64,000 bases of DNA from Microbulbifer sp. A4B17 (lineage in GTDB: Bacteria; Pseudomonadota; Gammaproteobacteria; Pseudomonadales; Cellvibrionaceae). The notes beneath the pieces were generated by a model, which ran no database searches, was not told the DNA's origin, and saw only the letters and a list, made by a program, of their open reading frames with translations. The position numbers and the translations under genes were made by a program. The stretch's first letter is position 1; the number at the start of each line of letters is the position of its first letter. This document shows positions 44,487 to 54,817 of this stretch, one piece after another. Location: positions 4,382,001-4,446,000 of the forward strand of contig NZ_CP029064.1 in the NCBI RefSeq assembly GCF_003076275.1. Direction: 5' to 3'.

Positions 44487-46241
44487 ATGACGAATCACTC
44501 ACCGACCGCCCGGCGCATCGCTAAAACCATCCTCAATGGTTTTGACGCCTATTTCGCAGACTATCAGAACATCACTCTGGGCGCCAAGGCCCGCTTTGAG
44601 ACTGCCTCCTGGCAGGCCGCACACGAGGCCAACAAAGCCCGTATCGACCTTTACAAAACCAAAGTCACCCAGGTAGTGGAGCTTGTCCACTCAGTAACCA
44701 GCAAGGATACCAATCGACTGGAACTTTGGCGCGACGCTCGCGCCACTTATGCACAACTGATCGCCAATCACAGCAACTATGAAATCGCTGAGACCTTCTT
44801 TAATTCAGTATTTTGCAGCCAGTTTCATCACACCAATATTCACGACAGCAATATCTTCGTAAAGCCGTCACGGGCGCCGGAAGATAAACCGCTACGGGAT
44901 TACAGTATCTATATCAGTTACAACGCCAGCCACGGCCTGGAGTGTATGATTGAAGATATCCTCAAGGATTTCAGTTTCTCCACGCCCTGGGAAAATATGG
45001 AGCGGGATATTGCCCATATCTGCGAATCCCTGCGCAGTGCCCCTCTGGCAAACCTGGACAGCGAGAAGCATTTGCGGGTAGATATGCTGGAGTCGGTTTT
45101 CTACCGTAACAAAGCAGCCTACTTGGTTGGGCGTATTATCCTGAATGGCGAAGTTATCCCCATGATTCTGCCCTGTCTGAACAACGGGCGGGGCGGTATT
45201 TTTGTGGACACCCTTATCTACAATAACGATTCCGCCAGTATCATCTTCAGTTTTACGCGCTCCTACTTTATGGTGGACGCGCCGATCCCCTCCCGTTTTG
45301 TGCGCTTCCTCTCCACCATTATGCCGCTGAAAGAAAAATCCGAACTGTACAATTCCATCGGCTTCCACAAGCATGGTAAAACTGAGTTCTACCGCCACAT
45401 CCTCGCCCATATGAAGGTCAGCAATGACAAGTTTGTTATTGCTCCGGGTATCAAGGGTATGGTCATGAGCGTATTTACACTGCCCTCCTATCCGGTGGTA
45501 TTTAAGGTCATCAAAGATGAGTTTGACCAACCGAAAACTGTTACCGAGAAGATCGTCAAAGAGAAGTACAAGTTTGTATCCCGCTCCGATCGGGTTGGTC
45601 GTATGGCTGACACCCAGGAATACTCTTACTTTATTTTCTATCGCAATCGGTTCAGTGAAGAACTGATTAAAGAGCTACAAAAAGTGGCGCCTTCGAAACT
45701 GATCATTGATGAGAAGCGGGTCATCATCAAGCACCTGTATGTTGAACGGCGTATGGAGCCCCTCAACCTCTACCTGCAACATGCCAATGAGGAGCAAACC
45801 AAAGAGGCCATGGAAGAGTATGGCAATGCCATCAAGCAGCTCGCTGCCGCAAATATCTTCCCCGGCGATATGCTGCTGAAAAACTTTGGAGTTACCCGCC
45901 ACGGGCGTGTGGTCTTCTACGATTATGATGAACTCTGCCCACTGACGGAGTGCAACTTCCGCAAGATTCCCGAGGCCCATACCACAGAGCAGGAACTGGC
46001 CGACAAGCCCTGGTATACCGTTGCTGAAGCCGACGTTTTCCCAGAGGAGTTCCGCTTGTTTTTCTCAGGTAACCCCACTGCGCGCGCTGCATTCGAAAAG
46101 CTTCACAGCGACCTATACAACTACCGCTTCTGGAAACTGCTACAGGATCGCATTCGCGCCGGCCATGTAGAGAGCGCCTTCCCCTATCGGCGTAAGTGGC
46201 GCTTTCCCCGTCGCTCCCATACCCGTTCACAACGAAAGTAG
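44487..46241 (+). CDS. aceK: Isocitrate dehydrogenase kinase/phosphatase
   Basis: Bifunctional regulator of 584 residues (E. coli 578) that phosphorylates and dephosphorylates isocitrate dehydrogenase to send carbon through the glyoxylate shunt. Family regions are clear: VFCSQFHHTNI, the nucleotide loop APGIKGMVMSVFTLPSYPVVFKVI, VERRMEPLNLYL and the catalytic GDMLLKNFGVTRHGRVVFYDYDE. No aceA or aceB gene is adjacent. Its presence implies growth on acetate, fatty acids or similar substrates. Confidence 0.97.
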   Translation: MTNHSPTARRIAKTILNGFDAYFADYQNITLGAKARFETASWQAAHEANKARIDLYKTKVTQVVELVHSVTSKDTNRLELWRDARATYAQLIANHSNYEIAETFFNSVFCSQFHHTNIHDSNIFVKPSRAPEDKPLRDYSIYISYNASHGLECMIEDILKDFSFSTPWENMERDIAHICESLRSAPLANLDSEKHLRVDMLESVFYRNKAAYLVGRIILNGEVIPMILPCLNNGRGGIFVDTLIYNNDSASIIFSFTRSYFMVDAPIPSRFVRFLSTIMPLKEKSELYNSIGFHKHGKTEFYRHILAHMKVSNDKFVIAPGIKGMVMSVFTLPSYPVVFKVIKDEFDQPKTVTEKIVKEKYKFVSRSDRVGRMADTQEYSYFIFYRNRFSEELIKELQKVAPSKLIIDEKRVIIKHLYVERRMEPLNLYLQHANEEQTKEAMEEYGNAIKQLAAANIFPGDMLLKNFGVTRHGRVVFYDYDELCPLTECNFRKIPEAHTTEQELADKPWYTVAEADVFPEEFRLFFSGNPTARAAFEKLHSDLYNYRFWKLLQDRIRAGHVESAFPYRRKWRFPRRSHTRSQRK

Positions 46242-46297
46242 ACGAACGATCTATGACTATATTGGTAGGAGGACTTTTCCAAGGGAGCGGTTAATCC

Positions 46298-46807
46298 GTG
46301 CATATTTTTCGCTGGGCTCTGATCGCCGCAATTTATTCCCTGCTGACGGCCAGCGGTTGCGGCTATTTCCCCAGCGAGATGTCGATTCCCGGCAAGCTCC
46401 CCCCTGCAAAGCGCCCTGCTCCTTACGCACGAATCACTGGGAAGCCCCATGTGGTCAGCTGTGCAACCCCCGCCCGGGGGTTTCCTACCCTATCCTTTGA
46501 TGACGTCTTTACCTTTACGGAAAACCCCCGGCAACCGTTTATAGAGTCATATGGTTTGCCTCGACAGTTCGATGTAATCGCCTATGTCTGGGGTGCCGAA
46601 AGATGTACACCCGCGGCCTTCTGCAACTATGGAGACTATTACCAATTGCTGGGGCGAGGCCCCAGAGGCGACTTTGCGACCTGGATCTCCACACCGCAGT
46701 ACCCCCGTATTACAATCCAGTCCCCCTGTGGCCAGCGGTTGAAGGTGGGGCAGGGATATCGCTTTTCATTTAGTGATGGACAGTTGGTGGGCTTTAGTCC
46801 CAATTAA
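46298..46807 (+). CDS. Hypothetical lipoprotein
   Basis: Predicted lipoprotein of 169 residues: hydrophobic signal with TASGC lipobox (Cys21), then a Pro-rich linker and a compact domain with four further cysteines (SCATP, RCTPAAFCNYGD, SPCGQ). Family not recognised. GTG start at 46298 has GGGAG about 10 bases upstream. It ends 10 bases from the convergent ppk1 stop. Confidence 0.7.
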   Translation: MHIFRWALIAAIYSLLTASGCGYFPSEMSIPGKLPPAKRPAPYARITGKPHVVSCATPARGFPTLSFDDVFTFTENPRQPFIESYGLPRQFDVIAYVWGAERCTPAAFCNYGDYYQLLGRGPRGDFATWISTPQYPRITIQSPCGQRLKVGQGYRFSFSDGQLVGFSPN

Positions 46808-46817
46808 AGAAACTGAA

Positions 46818-48866
46818 CTACTTCTGAGAGCACTTCTTCAAATAACGGTAAATAGCGTCCTGTGCCCGGCAACCTCTGCTCCCCTCATTGGCCATCCTGG
46901 TATTAGTTTGACCGGCATCAATTAAGCGAGCTTTCTGGTTATCATGCCACTGTAATTCCATAATTTTTCTAATCGTACGGAAATGTCGAGGGTTAGTTAC
47001 CGGGTAAGTCACTTCGATCCGTTGGTCCAGGCAGCGGTTTTTCAGGTTTGCAGAAGACAACCACATTACTTCTTCACCGCCATTATGAAAAACATAGATT
47101 CTTGCGTGCTCCAAAAATTTATCCACCAAACTGATCACTTTAATATTGTCAGATAACCCAGGAGTATCACAAACCAGGGAGCATTCACCGCGAACAAGCA
47201 ATCGTATATCTACGCCTGCAGCACTAGCCCGGTAAAGATGGGCAATCAATTTGCTATCTATCAGGCTATTGCACTTAAAGAATATCCCTGCCTTGCGCCC
47301 GGCAAGAGCAGCTTCAATCTCTCGCTCAATTGCCTGCTCAAAGGATTTTCTCAATGTAAAAGGGGATACAATAATATGCTTATAGGCCTGCTGTGTACTA
47401 GGGAATCGCATAAATTCGAACAAATTATAAATGTCACGCCCAACGCCTTGATCATTAGTCAACACACTGAAATCACAATAAATACGAGCTGTATTCTCAT
47501 TAAAATTCCCGGTACCTAACTGAGTGTAAAATCGGTTTTTTCCACGCTCTCTACGGACCACAGAAATTAGCTTTGCATGAACCTCCATTTCAGGTACACC
47601 GTAAACAACCAATACACCGGATTCAATCAATTTACGGGACCAGTAAATATTGGCTTTTTCATCAAAACTAGCCCGCAATTCAACAACAGCAATCACTTTT
47701 TTATTGTTTCTCGCAGCGTTGATTAATGCCGCTATTACCCTCGAATTCTTTGCCATTCGATATAAGGTAATACGTATCTCTTTTACTTGCGGGTCAATAG
47801 AGGCTGAGGCGAGAAAATTTGTTATCGCCCAAAAATCATGATATGGATAACAAAATAACCCATCATCAACCTGTAATTGATCAAAGATGTTTTCATTTGC
47901 AGATAAAGCCAATAATGGTGCCGGTCTTCTATACCGATAACTTTTAGAGTCTAACGCAAAACTCATTAGATCTTTGGAGTTGTGATAACGTCCTCCGGGC
48001 GTATAGCTATCCCTAGCCCCCATTTTTAACTTTTTCTTTATCAACTCCAAGAGAGTTTTCGGCATTTCCATATCGTAGGCAAGCCGTACCGGCTCGGCAC
48101 GCTTACGCTGCTTAAGCGATTTTTCCACACGTTCAATAATATCTCGGTTAACGTACTCCCCCAGGTCAATATCAGCATCTCTACTTATTTTGAACATATA
48201 GGCCTTAGCAGATAAAATCGACAGAACATTACGAAAAACTTTCTCAAGGCATAACCGGATAATATTATCCAGAACTATATAAACCTTTTCTTTCCTCCCC
48301 TTGCGAGATGGAATCTCTAAAAAACGGGGAAGAATAGCGGTAGGAATTTCCATAACCGCATATCGTTTAGGCTCTCCCTTTAAATTTAGTACGATAGCGA
48401 AATAAATATTATTGTCATTCAACAGCGGCATTGGCGATCTGCCATCGATAAAAAATGGTTCCAATTCAGGCAAAACCTGACGGTGAAAATAGTTTTTCAC
48501 AACCCCCAACTGGTGACTATTTAGAGTTTCCTCTCGTACAAGATAAATATTATGCTTTCTCAATCCTGATAGAACTTTTACATACGCTTCAGCATAACGC
48601 TTCTCGAGGGTTAAAATGCGATCATTGATAGTTTTCAGCAGTTGAGAAAAATGTTCTTTCTGTCCCATACCGGAATCTATAGACGCCAACCTCCGCACAC
48701 CGGCAACCTTTATACGGAAAAATTCATCCATGTTCTGGGAGAAAATACCGAGAAAATACACCCGTTCGATAGCCGGGACTGTCTCATCCTCAGCCTCCTG
48801 TAGCACTCGTTCATTAAAAGACAACCAGCTTAATTCACTGGGAAATAGAGGAGTATTATTTGGCAT
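46818..48866 (-). CDS. ppk1: Polyphosphate kinase 1, copy A
   Basis: Membrane-associated enzyme of 682 residues that makes polyphosphate from ATP. N-terminal PPK_N helices begin ELSWLSFNERVLQEAED; the middle domain has EPFFIDGRSPMPLLN. The phosphorylated His lies in VHAKLIS, followed by the GTGNFNENTARIY phosphate loop, and a second catalytic His is in HARIYVFHNGG. ATG 48866 (MPNNTPLFPSELSW) is the conserved start. A close paralogue of exactly the same length lies upstream, so this is the downstream member of a tandem duplication. It is more AT-rich than copy B. Confidence 0.95.
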   Translation of the reverse strand: MPNNTPLFPSELSWLSFNERVLQEAEDETVPAIERVYFLGIFSQNMDEFFRIKVAGVRRLASIDSGMGQKEHFSQLLKTINDRILTLEKRYAEAYVKVLSGLRKHNIYLVREETLNSHQLGVVKNYFHRQVLPELEPFFIDGRSPMPLLNDNNIYFAIVLNLKGEPKRYAVMEIPTAILPRFLEIPSRKGRKEKVYIVLDNIIRLCLEKVFRNVLSILSAKAYMFKISRDADIDLGEYVNRDIIERVEKSLKQRKRAEPVRLAYDMEMPKTLLELIKKKLKMGARDSYTPGGRYHNSKDLMSFALDSKSYRYRRPAPLLALSANENIFDQLQVDDGLFCYPYHDFWAITNFLASASIDPQVKEIRITLYRMAKNSRVIAALINAARNNKKVIAVVELRASFDEKANIYWSRKLIESGVLVVYGVPEMEVHAKLISVVRRERGKNRFYTQLGTGNFNENTARIYCDFSVLTNDQGVGRDIYNLFEFMRFPSTQQAYKHIIVSPFTLRKSFEQAIEREIEAALAGRKAGIFFKCNSLIDSKLIAHLYRASAAGVDIRLLVRGECSLVCDTPGLSDNIKVISLVDKFLEHARIYVFHNGGEEVMWLSSANLKNRCLDQRIEVTYPVTNPRHFRTIRKIMELQWHDNQKARLIDAGQTNTRMANEGSRGCRAQDAIYRYLKKCSQK

Positions 48867-49218
48867 GGATAGAGCACTTCTACTATCAATCACCAACAGC
48901 CAGATTACCATTCACATACATCTATTCAGCCCTGTTAGGACAGAGCTTAAAATCTATCTAACTATTTAATTGTAGAACAAGATGTCAGGTAACTTTTGGC
49001 TATAAATCCCTCGCGATATTATCCAAATCGATAGCAGAGTTTCGCTTAGATAACAAATCTGAGGCAACACTGAATGGCAACTTAATAAAGGGGTAGGCTA
49101 ATGAGAGAACTTTATGCTTTAGGAGTTGGGGCAATAGCAAAAATCAGGTTTATGACTTGACAGACAAACTGAAAGGTCATCTTTTAAGACTTCCAGTGAC
49201 TGGATGGTTTTCAATCAG
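48867..49218. other. Spacer between tandem ppk1 copies
   Basis: About 350 bases without a gene. It must hold the promoter of copy A if it is transcribed separately. No terminator or Pho box is obvious. Confidence 0.45.
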
Positions 49219-51267
49219 CTATTCAGTCTCACGCTGCTTCAAAAAGCGGTAGATTGCATCTTGCGATCGACAGCCCTTACGCCCAGCATTAGCCAGCTTT
49301 GAATTTGTCTGTTTAGCGTCAATCAGGCGCGCCTTCTGGTTATCGCTCCACTGCAATTCCATAATTTTTCGGATAGTGGCCTGGTGCTCTGGATTCACAA
49401 CCGGGAAAGTAACTTCAACCCGTTGATCCAGATTTCGTTTCATCAGGTCCGCCGAAGACAGCCACATCAGTTCATCGCCCCCATTGTGGAAAATATAAAC
49501 CCGGGCATGCTCCAGGTATTTATCCACCAAACTGATAATACGGATATTGTCGGACACCCCCGGGGTTTCACAAACCAGCGAGCACATTCCACGTACAATA
49601 ATATGGATCTTTACTCCAGCAGCACTGGCACGGTAAAGCTGCTCGATAATCTGGCTATCAACAAGGCTATTACATTTGAAAAATAACCCAGCTTTCTGAC
49701 CCGACTGGGCAGCAGAAATTTCTCGATCGATTGCTTCAGTAATCTCATCTCGGAAGAAAAACGGTGAGGTGATAATACGCTTGAAAGAAGGGCGCTTATG
49801 AGGTGTTTGCATAAACTCAAACACGTTGTAAACATCTCGCCCTAGCTCCTGATTACAGGTCAACAAGCTGAAATCACAATAGACCTTTGCCGTGCTCTCA
49901 TTAAAGTTTCCAGTTCCGAGATGACTGTAGAAACGATCCTTACCATCTTCACGGCGAAGTACAGAAATCAGCTTGCAGTGTACCTTGAGATCAGACATTC
50001 CATAGATCACATTAACTCCAGCCTCACTCAGCTCATGGGACCAGTGAATGTTGGCTTTCTCATCAAAACGCGCCCGCAATTCCACCGCTGCCGTCACTTT
50101 TTTATTGTTGCGTACCGCATTGACCAGGGCTGAAATTACACGAGAATTCTTGGCCACCCGATAGAGATTGATACGAATCTCTTTGACTTGAGGATCTAGA
50201 GCTGCAGAAGCTAAAAAATTCACAATCGCGTGAAAGTCATAATAAGGGTAGTAGTAAAGCCGATCACCCGCACGTAATTGTGAGAATACACTTTCATTTT
50301 TTGGCAATGCCGGCAGCGGCGTCAGGCGCTTATATTGAAGTCGAGATGACTCTCCAGGAAACTTCATCAGGTCTTTGGAGTTATGATAACGCCCACCGGG
50401 GGTATAGGTATCATAGCGCCCCATTTTCAATTTTTTCTTCACCAACTCCAGCATAATCTCTGGCATATCGCCATCGTATGCCATGCGCACGGGATCTGCG
50501 CGTTTTCTCTTTTTCAATGAGCGCTCCATACGATCGAGAATATTCTGGGTAACCTCTTCACTCAACTCCAGTTCAGCATCGCGACTGATCTTAAAGGTAT
50601 AGGCTCTCGCTTTTACTATAGGTACCACATGGCGAAATATTTCTTTGAGACAAGCGCGGATGATATTATCGAGAACTATGTAGACCTTCTCCCGCTTACC
50701 TTCCCGCGGTGGAATCTCCACAAACCGGGGTAGTGTATCTGTAGGAATCTCCATTGCTACATAACGCTCAGCCCCATCATCCAACTCAAGTGCTATTGCA
50801 AAATATATGCTGGTTTCATTAATTAGCGGCATGGGCTTGCGCCCATCGATAAAGAATGGCTCCAACTCTGGCAGCACTTCCCGGTGAAAATAACTCTCCA
50901 CAAACTGGCGCTGGTTCTCGCTGAGAGCCGTTTCCCTAACTACATGAATACCGTGTTTGCCCAGGTCCTTTAAGGCTTTGTTATAGGCCTTTGCATATCG
51001 CAGCTGCAATCGCTGTACCCGGTCATTAATCGACTGCAATAAGTTACTAAAGTATTCTTTCTTGTCTCCACCAACAGAAAAAGCCGCTAAACGACGCACC
51101 GCTGCAACGTGCACACGAAAAAACTCGTCCAGATTGTTGGAAAAAATACCCAGGAAGTGTACCCGCTCGATAATAGGTACATCCTCATCTTCAACTTCCT
51201 GCAAAACACGTTCGTTGAAGGAGAGCCAGCTCAACTCTTTAGGGAATAGAGGCACATCATTAGACAT
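49219..51267 (-). CDS. ppk1: Polyphosphate kinase 1, copy B
   Basis: Second Ppk1 of 682 residues, sharing every motif with the downstream copy: ELSWLSFNERVLQEVED, EPFFIDGRKPMPLI, phosphohistidine VHCKLIS, GTGNFNESTAKVY and HARVYIFHNGGDE. Both histidines are present, so both copies should be active. Differences are spread over the whole length, arguing for an old duplication. Start ATG 51267 (MSNDVPLF) is aligned with copy A. It is divergent from ppx, and both together set polyphosphate level. Confidence 0.95.
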   Translation of the reverse strand: MSNDVPLFPKELSWLSFNERVLQEVEDEDVPIIERVHFLGIFSNNLDEFFRVHVAAVRRLAAFSVGGDKKEYFSNLLQSINDRVQRLQLRYAKAYNKALKDLGKHGIHVVRETALSENQRQFVESYFHREVLPELEPFFIDGRKPMPLINETSIYFAIALELDDGAERYVAMEIPTDTLPRFVEIPPREGKREKVYIVLDNIIRACLKEIFRHVVPIVKARAYTFKISRDAELELSEEVTQNILDRMERSLKKRKRADPVRMAYDGDMPEIMLELVKKKLKMGRYDTYTPGGRYHNSKDLMKFPGESSRLQYKRLTPLPALPKNESVFSQLRAGDRLYYYPYYDFHAIVNFLASAALDPQVKEIRINLYRVAKNSRVISALVNAVRNNKKVTAAVELRARFDEKANIHWSHELSEAGVNVIYGMSDLKVHCKLISVLRREDGKDRFYSHLGTGNFNESTAKVYCDFSLLTCNQELGRDVYNVFEFMQTPHKRPSFKRIITSPFFFRDEITEAIDREISAAQSGQKAGLFFKCNSLVDSQIIEQLYRASAAGVKIHIIVRGMCSLVCETPGVSDNIRIISLVDKYLEHARVYIFHNGGDELMWLSSADLMKRNLDQRVEVTFPVVNPEHQATIRKIMELQWSDNQKARLIDAKQTNSKLANAGRKGCRSQDAIYRFLKQRETE

Positions 51268-51654
51268 GGCAAAACCGTAAAACGCACCCGGGATCTTACG
51301 ACTGCTTACAAGCCCAGATAATTCTGGAAAACAATCTAAAGCACAGGGATAAGAAATCAATATTAAGCAAATAAATATGCCACTGAAATGCAGCCACGGG
51401 CAAGCTTCAATAGAAATTTAGCAATCTATTATGGCCCTATAATTTTCTGCCACACTACTTCCAGCCCAATTTGGTACAAATAAACAAAAAATATCTTTTA
51501 TTTATAAAATAAATTTCACAATTCTGTAATATTGTTGCAAGTGGCGCCGTTGTGGTGCATTTAAAAGTAACTCAACCAATTATTGGACTAGAAAGTGGCA
51601 AGATGAATAATAGAGTGTCCAACTCTATTTCTTGGCGCCTTCAGCGGGATATTG
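51268..51654. other. Divergent ppk1/ppx promoter region
   Basis: About 387 AT-rich bases with promoters for both directions. No Pho box of convincing quality was found, and no clear dyad. Confidence 0.5.
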
Positions 51655-53127
51655 ATGCAAACACCAAACGAACGCTACGCCGCCCTCGACCTGGGCTCAA
51701 ACAGTTTCCACCTGCTGCTGGCAGAGTTTCGCGATCAGCGTATGGTACGGCTACATACTGACCGGGCAATGGTCCGCTTGGCTGAAGGCTTGGATATCAA
51801 TCACCACCTAGACCCGGCAGTAACCGAGCGCGCCCTTGCAGCGTTACAGCGCTTCCAGCCAGTAATGGATAAGTTGCCGCTGGACCATGTTCGTGTTGTA
51901 GGAACAAATACCTTACGCATTGCCGCAGCCAACGCCGACGGTTTCCTTGAAGAAGTGGAGTCGATCCTCGGAGTGCCGGTTGAAATTATCAGCGGCATCG
52001 AAGAGGCCCGCCTGATTTTTAATGGGGTACTGGCCGCCGCTAATGGCCCACCCAGATTGCGCTGCATTATTGATATCGGCGGAGGCTCCACCGAACTGGT
52101 CCGCGGCGGTGACACACCGCAACAACTGGAGAGCCTGGAGATGGGTTGTGTCTCCTATAGCAAGCGCTTCTTTGCCGATGGCCTGATCAGCCGCAATACG
52201 TCTAACCACTTCCAGCGCGCAAGGCGTGCAGCTCGGGCAGAGCTACAGGAGTTGCAACATATCGCTGAGGGCGCCGAGGTCACTGGCTGCTCTGGGACGA
52301 TTAAAGCGGTATCCCGCATCTGTAACAACGGCGAGGTTAAAGCGATAAAGCGTGGGGATATTGACCTGCTCGCTCACCGGGTGGCTTCCGCCGACCACAT
52401 TGCCGACCTGGATTTACCCCATCTCGATGAAGAACGCCGCCCGGTATTTGCCGCGGGCCTGGCCATACTGCACGCCATTTTTTGCGAGCTGGATATTATG
52501 CGTATGGAAGTTTCCCCCTATGCGATCCGTGAGGGCATAGTGCACGACCTGGCTGGGCGCCTGCACGGCGGAGATCGTCGCGCAGATACCATTGCCGCGA
52601 TGGTGAAGCGCTGGCAGGTGGACACCAACCAAGCGCGGCGTGTCAGTTCAACTTCTCTCAATCTTCTGCAACAATTGCGCCCCCAGTACTCGCCAGAGGG
52701 CAAGGTGCGCCTACACTGGGCAATCCAACTTCACGAAACCGGGCTCGCACTAACCCACAGCAGTTTTCGCAAGCTTGGCGCCTATATGATTAAGCACGCA
52801 GACCTGGCCGGCTTCTCCAGAAGTGAACAGGAGCACCTGGCCTATCTGGTGCACAACCAGCGCGGGCGTATCAAGCCGCCGCGCGAGCACTATGGCTTTC
52901 ACCCCAGCCCGGACCTGCTACTTTGCCTGCGTCTGGGCTGTATCATTCACCGCGACCGTACCGAGCGCAGCCTGGATGGATTGAAACTCTATGACCAGGG
53001 AGACTCCTATCATTTAGAGGCCGATCAGCAATGGTTGGAGGAGAGCCCGGCGGTTGCCGAGCTACTTGAGCAGGAGGAGCTTCACTGGCGCTCTCAAAAC
53101 CGCCCGCTGCACGTGACTGCGGTTTAA
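51655..53127 (+). CDS. ppx: Exopolyphosphatase (Ppx/GppA family)
   Basis: Enzyme of 490 residues that removes terminal phosphate from polyphosphate or converts pppGpp. The ASKHA-fold phosphate loop ALDLGSNSFHLLLAE is at the N-terminus, followed by SGIEEARLIFNGV, DIGGGSTELVRGG and CSGTIKAV, then a C-terminal HD-like region (VKRWQVDTNQARRVS to LAYLVHNQRGR). ATG 51655 is preferred to the overlapping TTG 51652; GCGGGA lies upstream. Its divergence from ppk1 links synthesis and breakdown of polyphosphate in one locus. Confidence 0.93.
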   Translation: MQTPNERYAALDLGSNSFHLLLAEFRDQRMVRLHTDRAMVRLAEGLDINHHLDPAVTERALAALQRFQPVMDKLPLDHVRVVGTNTLRIAAANADGFLEEVESILGVPVEIISGIEEARLIFNGVLAAANGPPRLRCIIDIGGGSTELVRGGDTPQQLESLEMGCVSYSKRFFADGLISRNTSNHFQRARRAARAELQELQHIAEGAEVTGCSGTIKAVSRICNNGEVKAIKRGDIDLLAHRVASADHIADLDLPHLDEERRPVFAAGLAILHAIFCELDIMRMEVSPYAIREGIVHDLAGRLHGGDRRADTIAAMVKRWQVDTNQARRVSSTSLNLLQQLRPQYSPEGKVRLHWAIQLHETGLALTHSSFRKLGAYMIKHADLAGFSRSEQEHLAYLVHNQRGRIKPPREHYGFHPSPDLLLCLRLGCIIHRDRTERSLDGLKLYDQGDSYHLEADQQWLEESPAVAELLEQEELHWRSQNRPLHVTAV

Positions 53128-53191
53128 CTCCAAGTGGGTTACCCTGCGACCCTAGCGCTTCAAGCGGCAACCCACCCTACAATAAAAAGCT

Positions 53192-54658
53192 ATGAAACTC
53201 AGCGAAGTTACTCTCGAACACCGCTATGCCGATCTTGGGGAAGCCTTTGGCACCACCGTGGCGCCAACGCCTTTTCGCCACCCCAAGGTAATAGATACCA
53301 ACCCGGCGGTTCTGCAACTGCTGGGTATAGATCCCAATGAGAAATCCGACCCGGCTTGGGCCGAGCTAGGCTGCGGGGCTAGGCTATTTAAGGGAAGTCG
53401 CCCCTTCGCGATGAAATATACCGGCCATCAGTTTGGGGTCTACAACCCGGATCTTGGCGACGGCCGCGCTCTATTATTGGGAGAGATTGAAAGTGAAGGT
53501 CGATACTGGGAGCTGCACCTCAAAGGCGCCGGTAAGACCCCCTACTCCCGCTTTGGTGATGGCCGCGCCGTTTTGCGCTCAACGATAAGGGAGTACCTCG
53601 CCAGCGAAGCCCTATACGGCCTGGGGATACCCAGTACCCGCGCGCTGTGTATTGTCGGCAGTGACGAGCCCGTAACCCGAGAGAAGATCGAAACCGGAGC
53701 CATGCTCATCCGTGTTGCCGAAAGTCATGTGCGTTTCGGGCACTTTGAATACCTGTTTTACACCAAACAGCTGGAGGCCCTACAGGAGCTGATCGAAGTT
53801 ATTTGCCGCCGCTTTATACCGGGCACCGAAGGTATGGCTGTGGTCGATCAGGCCGAGGCACTGCTGCGTTTTACCACCCGGCGCAGCGCCGAACTGGTTG
53901 CCGCCTGGCAGTCCGTAGGCTTTGCCCACGGTGTACTCAATACTGATAACATGTCGATTATTGGCGATACCTTCGACTACGGACCCTATGCATTCCTGGA
54001 TGACTACGATCCCACTTTTATCTGCAACCATTCGGACCACACTGGCCGCTATGCCTTCGAGCAACAGCCGGGCGTCGTGCTCTGGAACCTGAATGCACTG
54101 GCCCATGCGCTCTCGGCTTTTGTGGGCGTAGACGCTCTGCGCGAGTGCCTGGAGCAGTTCCAGCCTGTGGTGAGCGAGGTCTACGCCCAACGAATGCGGG
54201 CAAAACTGGGGCTGGAGCGGGAAGAGGATGGCGACCAGGCCCTCTGCGCAGAATTGCTCGAGTTGTTACAGCAAAGCCAGGCCGACTACACCCTGTTTTT
54301 CCGCGCTCTGGCGCACTATCGGGGTGAGCGACCGGCCACGGGGCTGCACGAACTACTCAATCCTACTCACCACAGCGCACTGGATAAGTGGCTGGGGCAC
54401 TACGACCGTCGCCTCGCCAGAGAGACCAACAACTCCCGCGAACGCAATCTGGCTATGCTCTCAGTCAACCCCAAATATATTCTGCGCAACTATTTGGCAC
54501 AGAAGGTCATCGAGGCCGCCGAAGATGGCGACTATCATCCCTTGCGGACTTTGCGCCAGTTACTGCAATCCCCATTCGCCGAGCACCCGGAACACGAAGC
54601 CTGGGCCAGTGCGCCACCAGAATCCGGTAAGCGCATTCCCCTGAGCTGCTCTTCTTAA
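53192..54658 (+). CDS. selO: Protein adenylyltransferase SelO
   Basis: Pseudokinase-fold enzyme of 488 residues (E. coli YdiU 478) that transfers AMP to protein hydroxyls under redox stress. SRPFAMKYTGHQFGVYNPDLGDGR near the N-terminus, LHLKGAGKTPYSRFGDGRAVLRS and HGVLNTDNMSI are diagnostic. The C-terminus ends SCSS, with Cys in place of the selenocysteine of eukaryotic homologues, as in E. coli. It lies 64 bases after ppx and may be co-transcribed. Confidence 0.95.
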   Translation: MKLSEVTLEHRYADLGEAFGTTVAPTPFRHPKVIDTNPAVLQLLGIDPNEKSDPAWAELGCGARLFKGSRPFAMKYTGHQFGVYNPDLGDGRALLLGEIESEGRYWELHLKGAGKTPYSRFGDGRAVLRSTIREYLASEALYGLGIPSTRALCIVGSDEPVTREKIETGAMLIRVAESHVRFGHFEYLFYTKQLEALQELIEVICRRFIPGTEGMAVVDQAEALLRFTTRRSAELVAAWQSVGFAHGVLNTDNMSIIGDTFDYGPYAFLDDYDPTFICNHSDHTGRYAFEQQPGVVLWNLNALAHALSAFVGVDALRECLEQFQPVVSEVYAQRMRAKLGLEREEDGDQALCAELLELLQQSQADYTLFFRALAHYRGERPATGLHELLNPTHHSALDKWLGHYDRRLARETNNSRERNLAMLSVNPKYILRNYLAQKVIEAAEDGDYHPLRTLRQLLQSPFAEHPEHEAWASAPPESGKRIPLSCSS

Positions 54659-54817
54659 CGTCTCGAAATTGGAACAAATATATCGAAAAAGTAGGTAAAT
54701 GTGGGCAAATGCTACTTTTTGGCTGTTAGATTTTACCTGATGACGACTTGCCCACTGCCCTTGGGGATGACTTGATGTAAGATCTGGGTCACCCTACTTT
54801 ACATAGGAAAATAAGTG

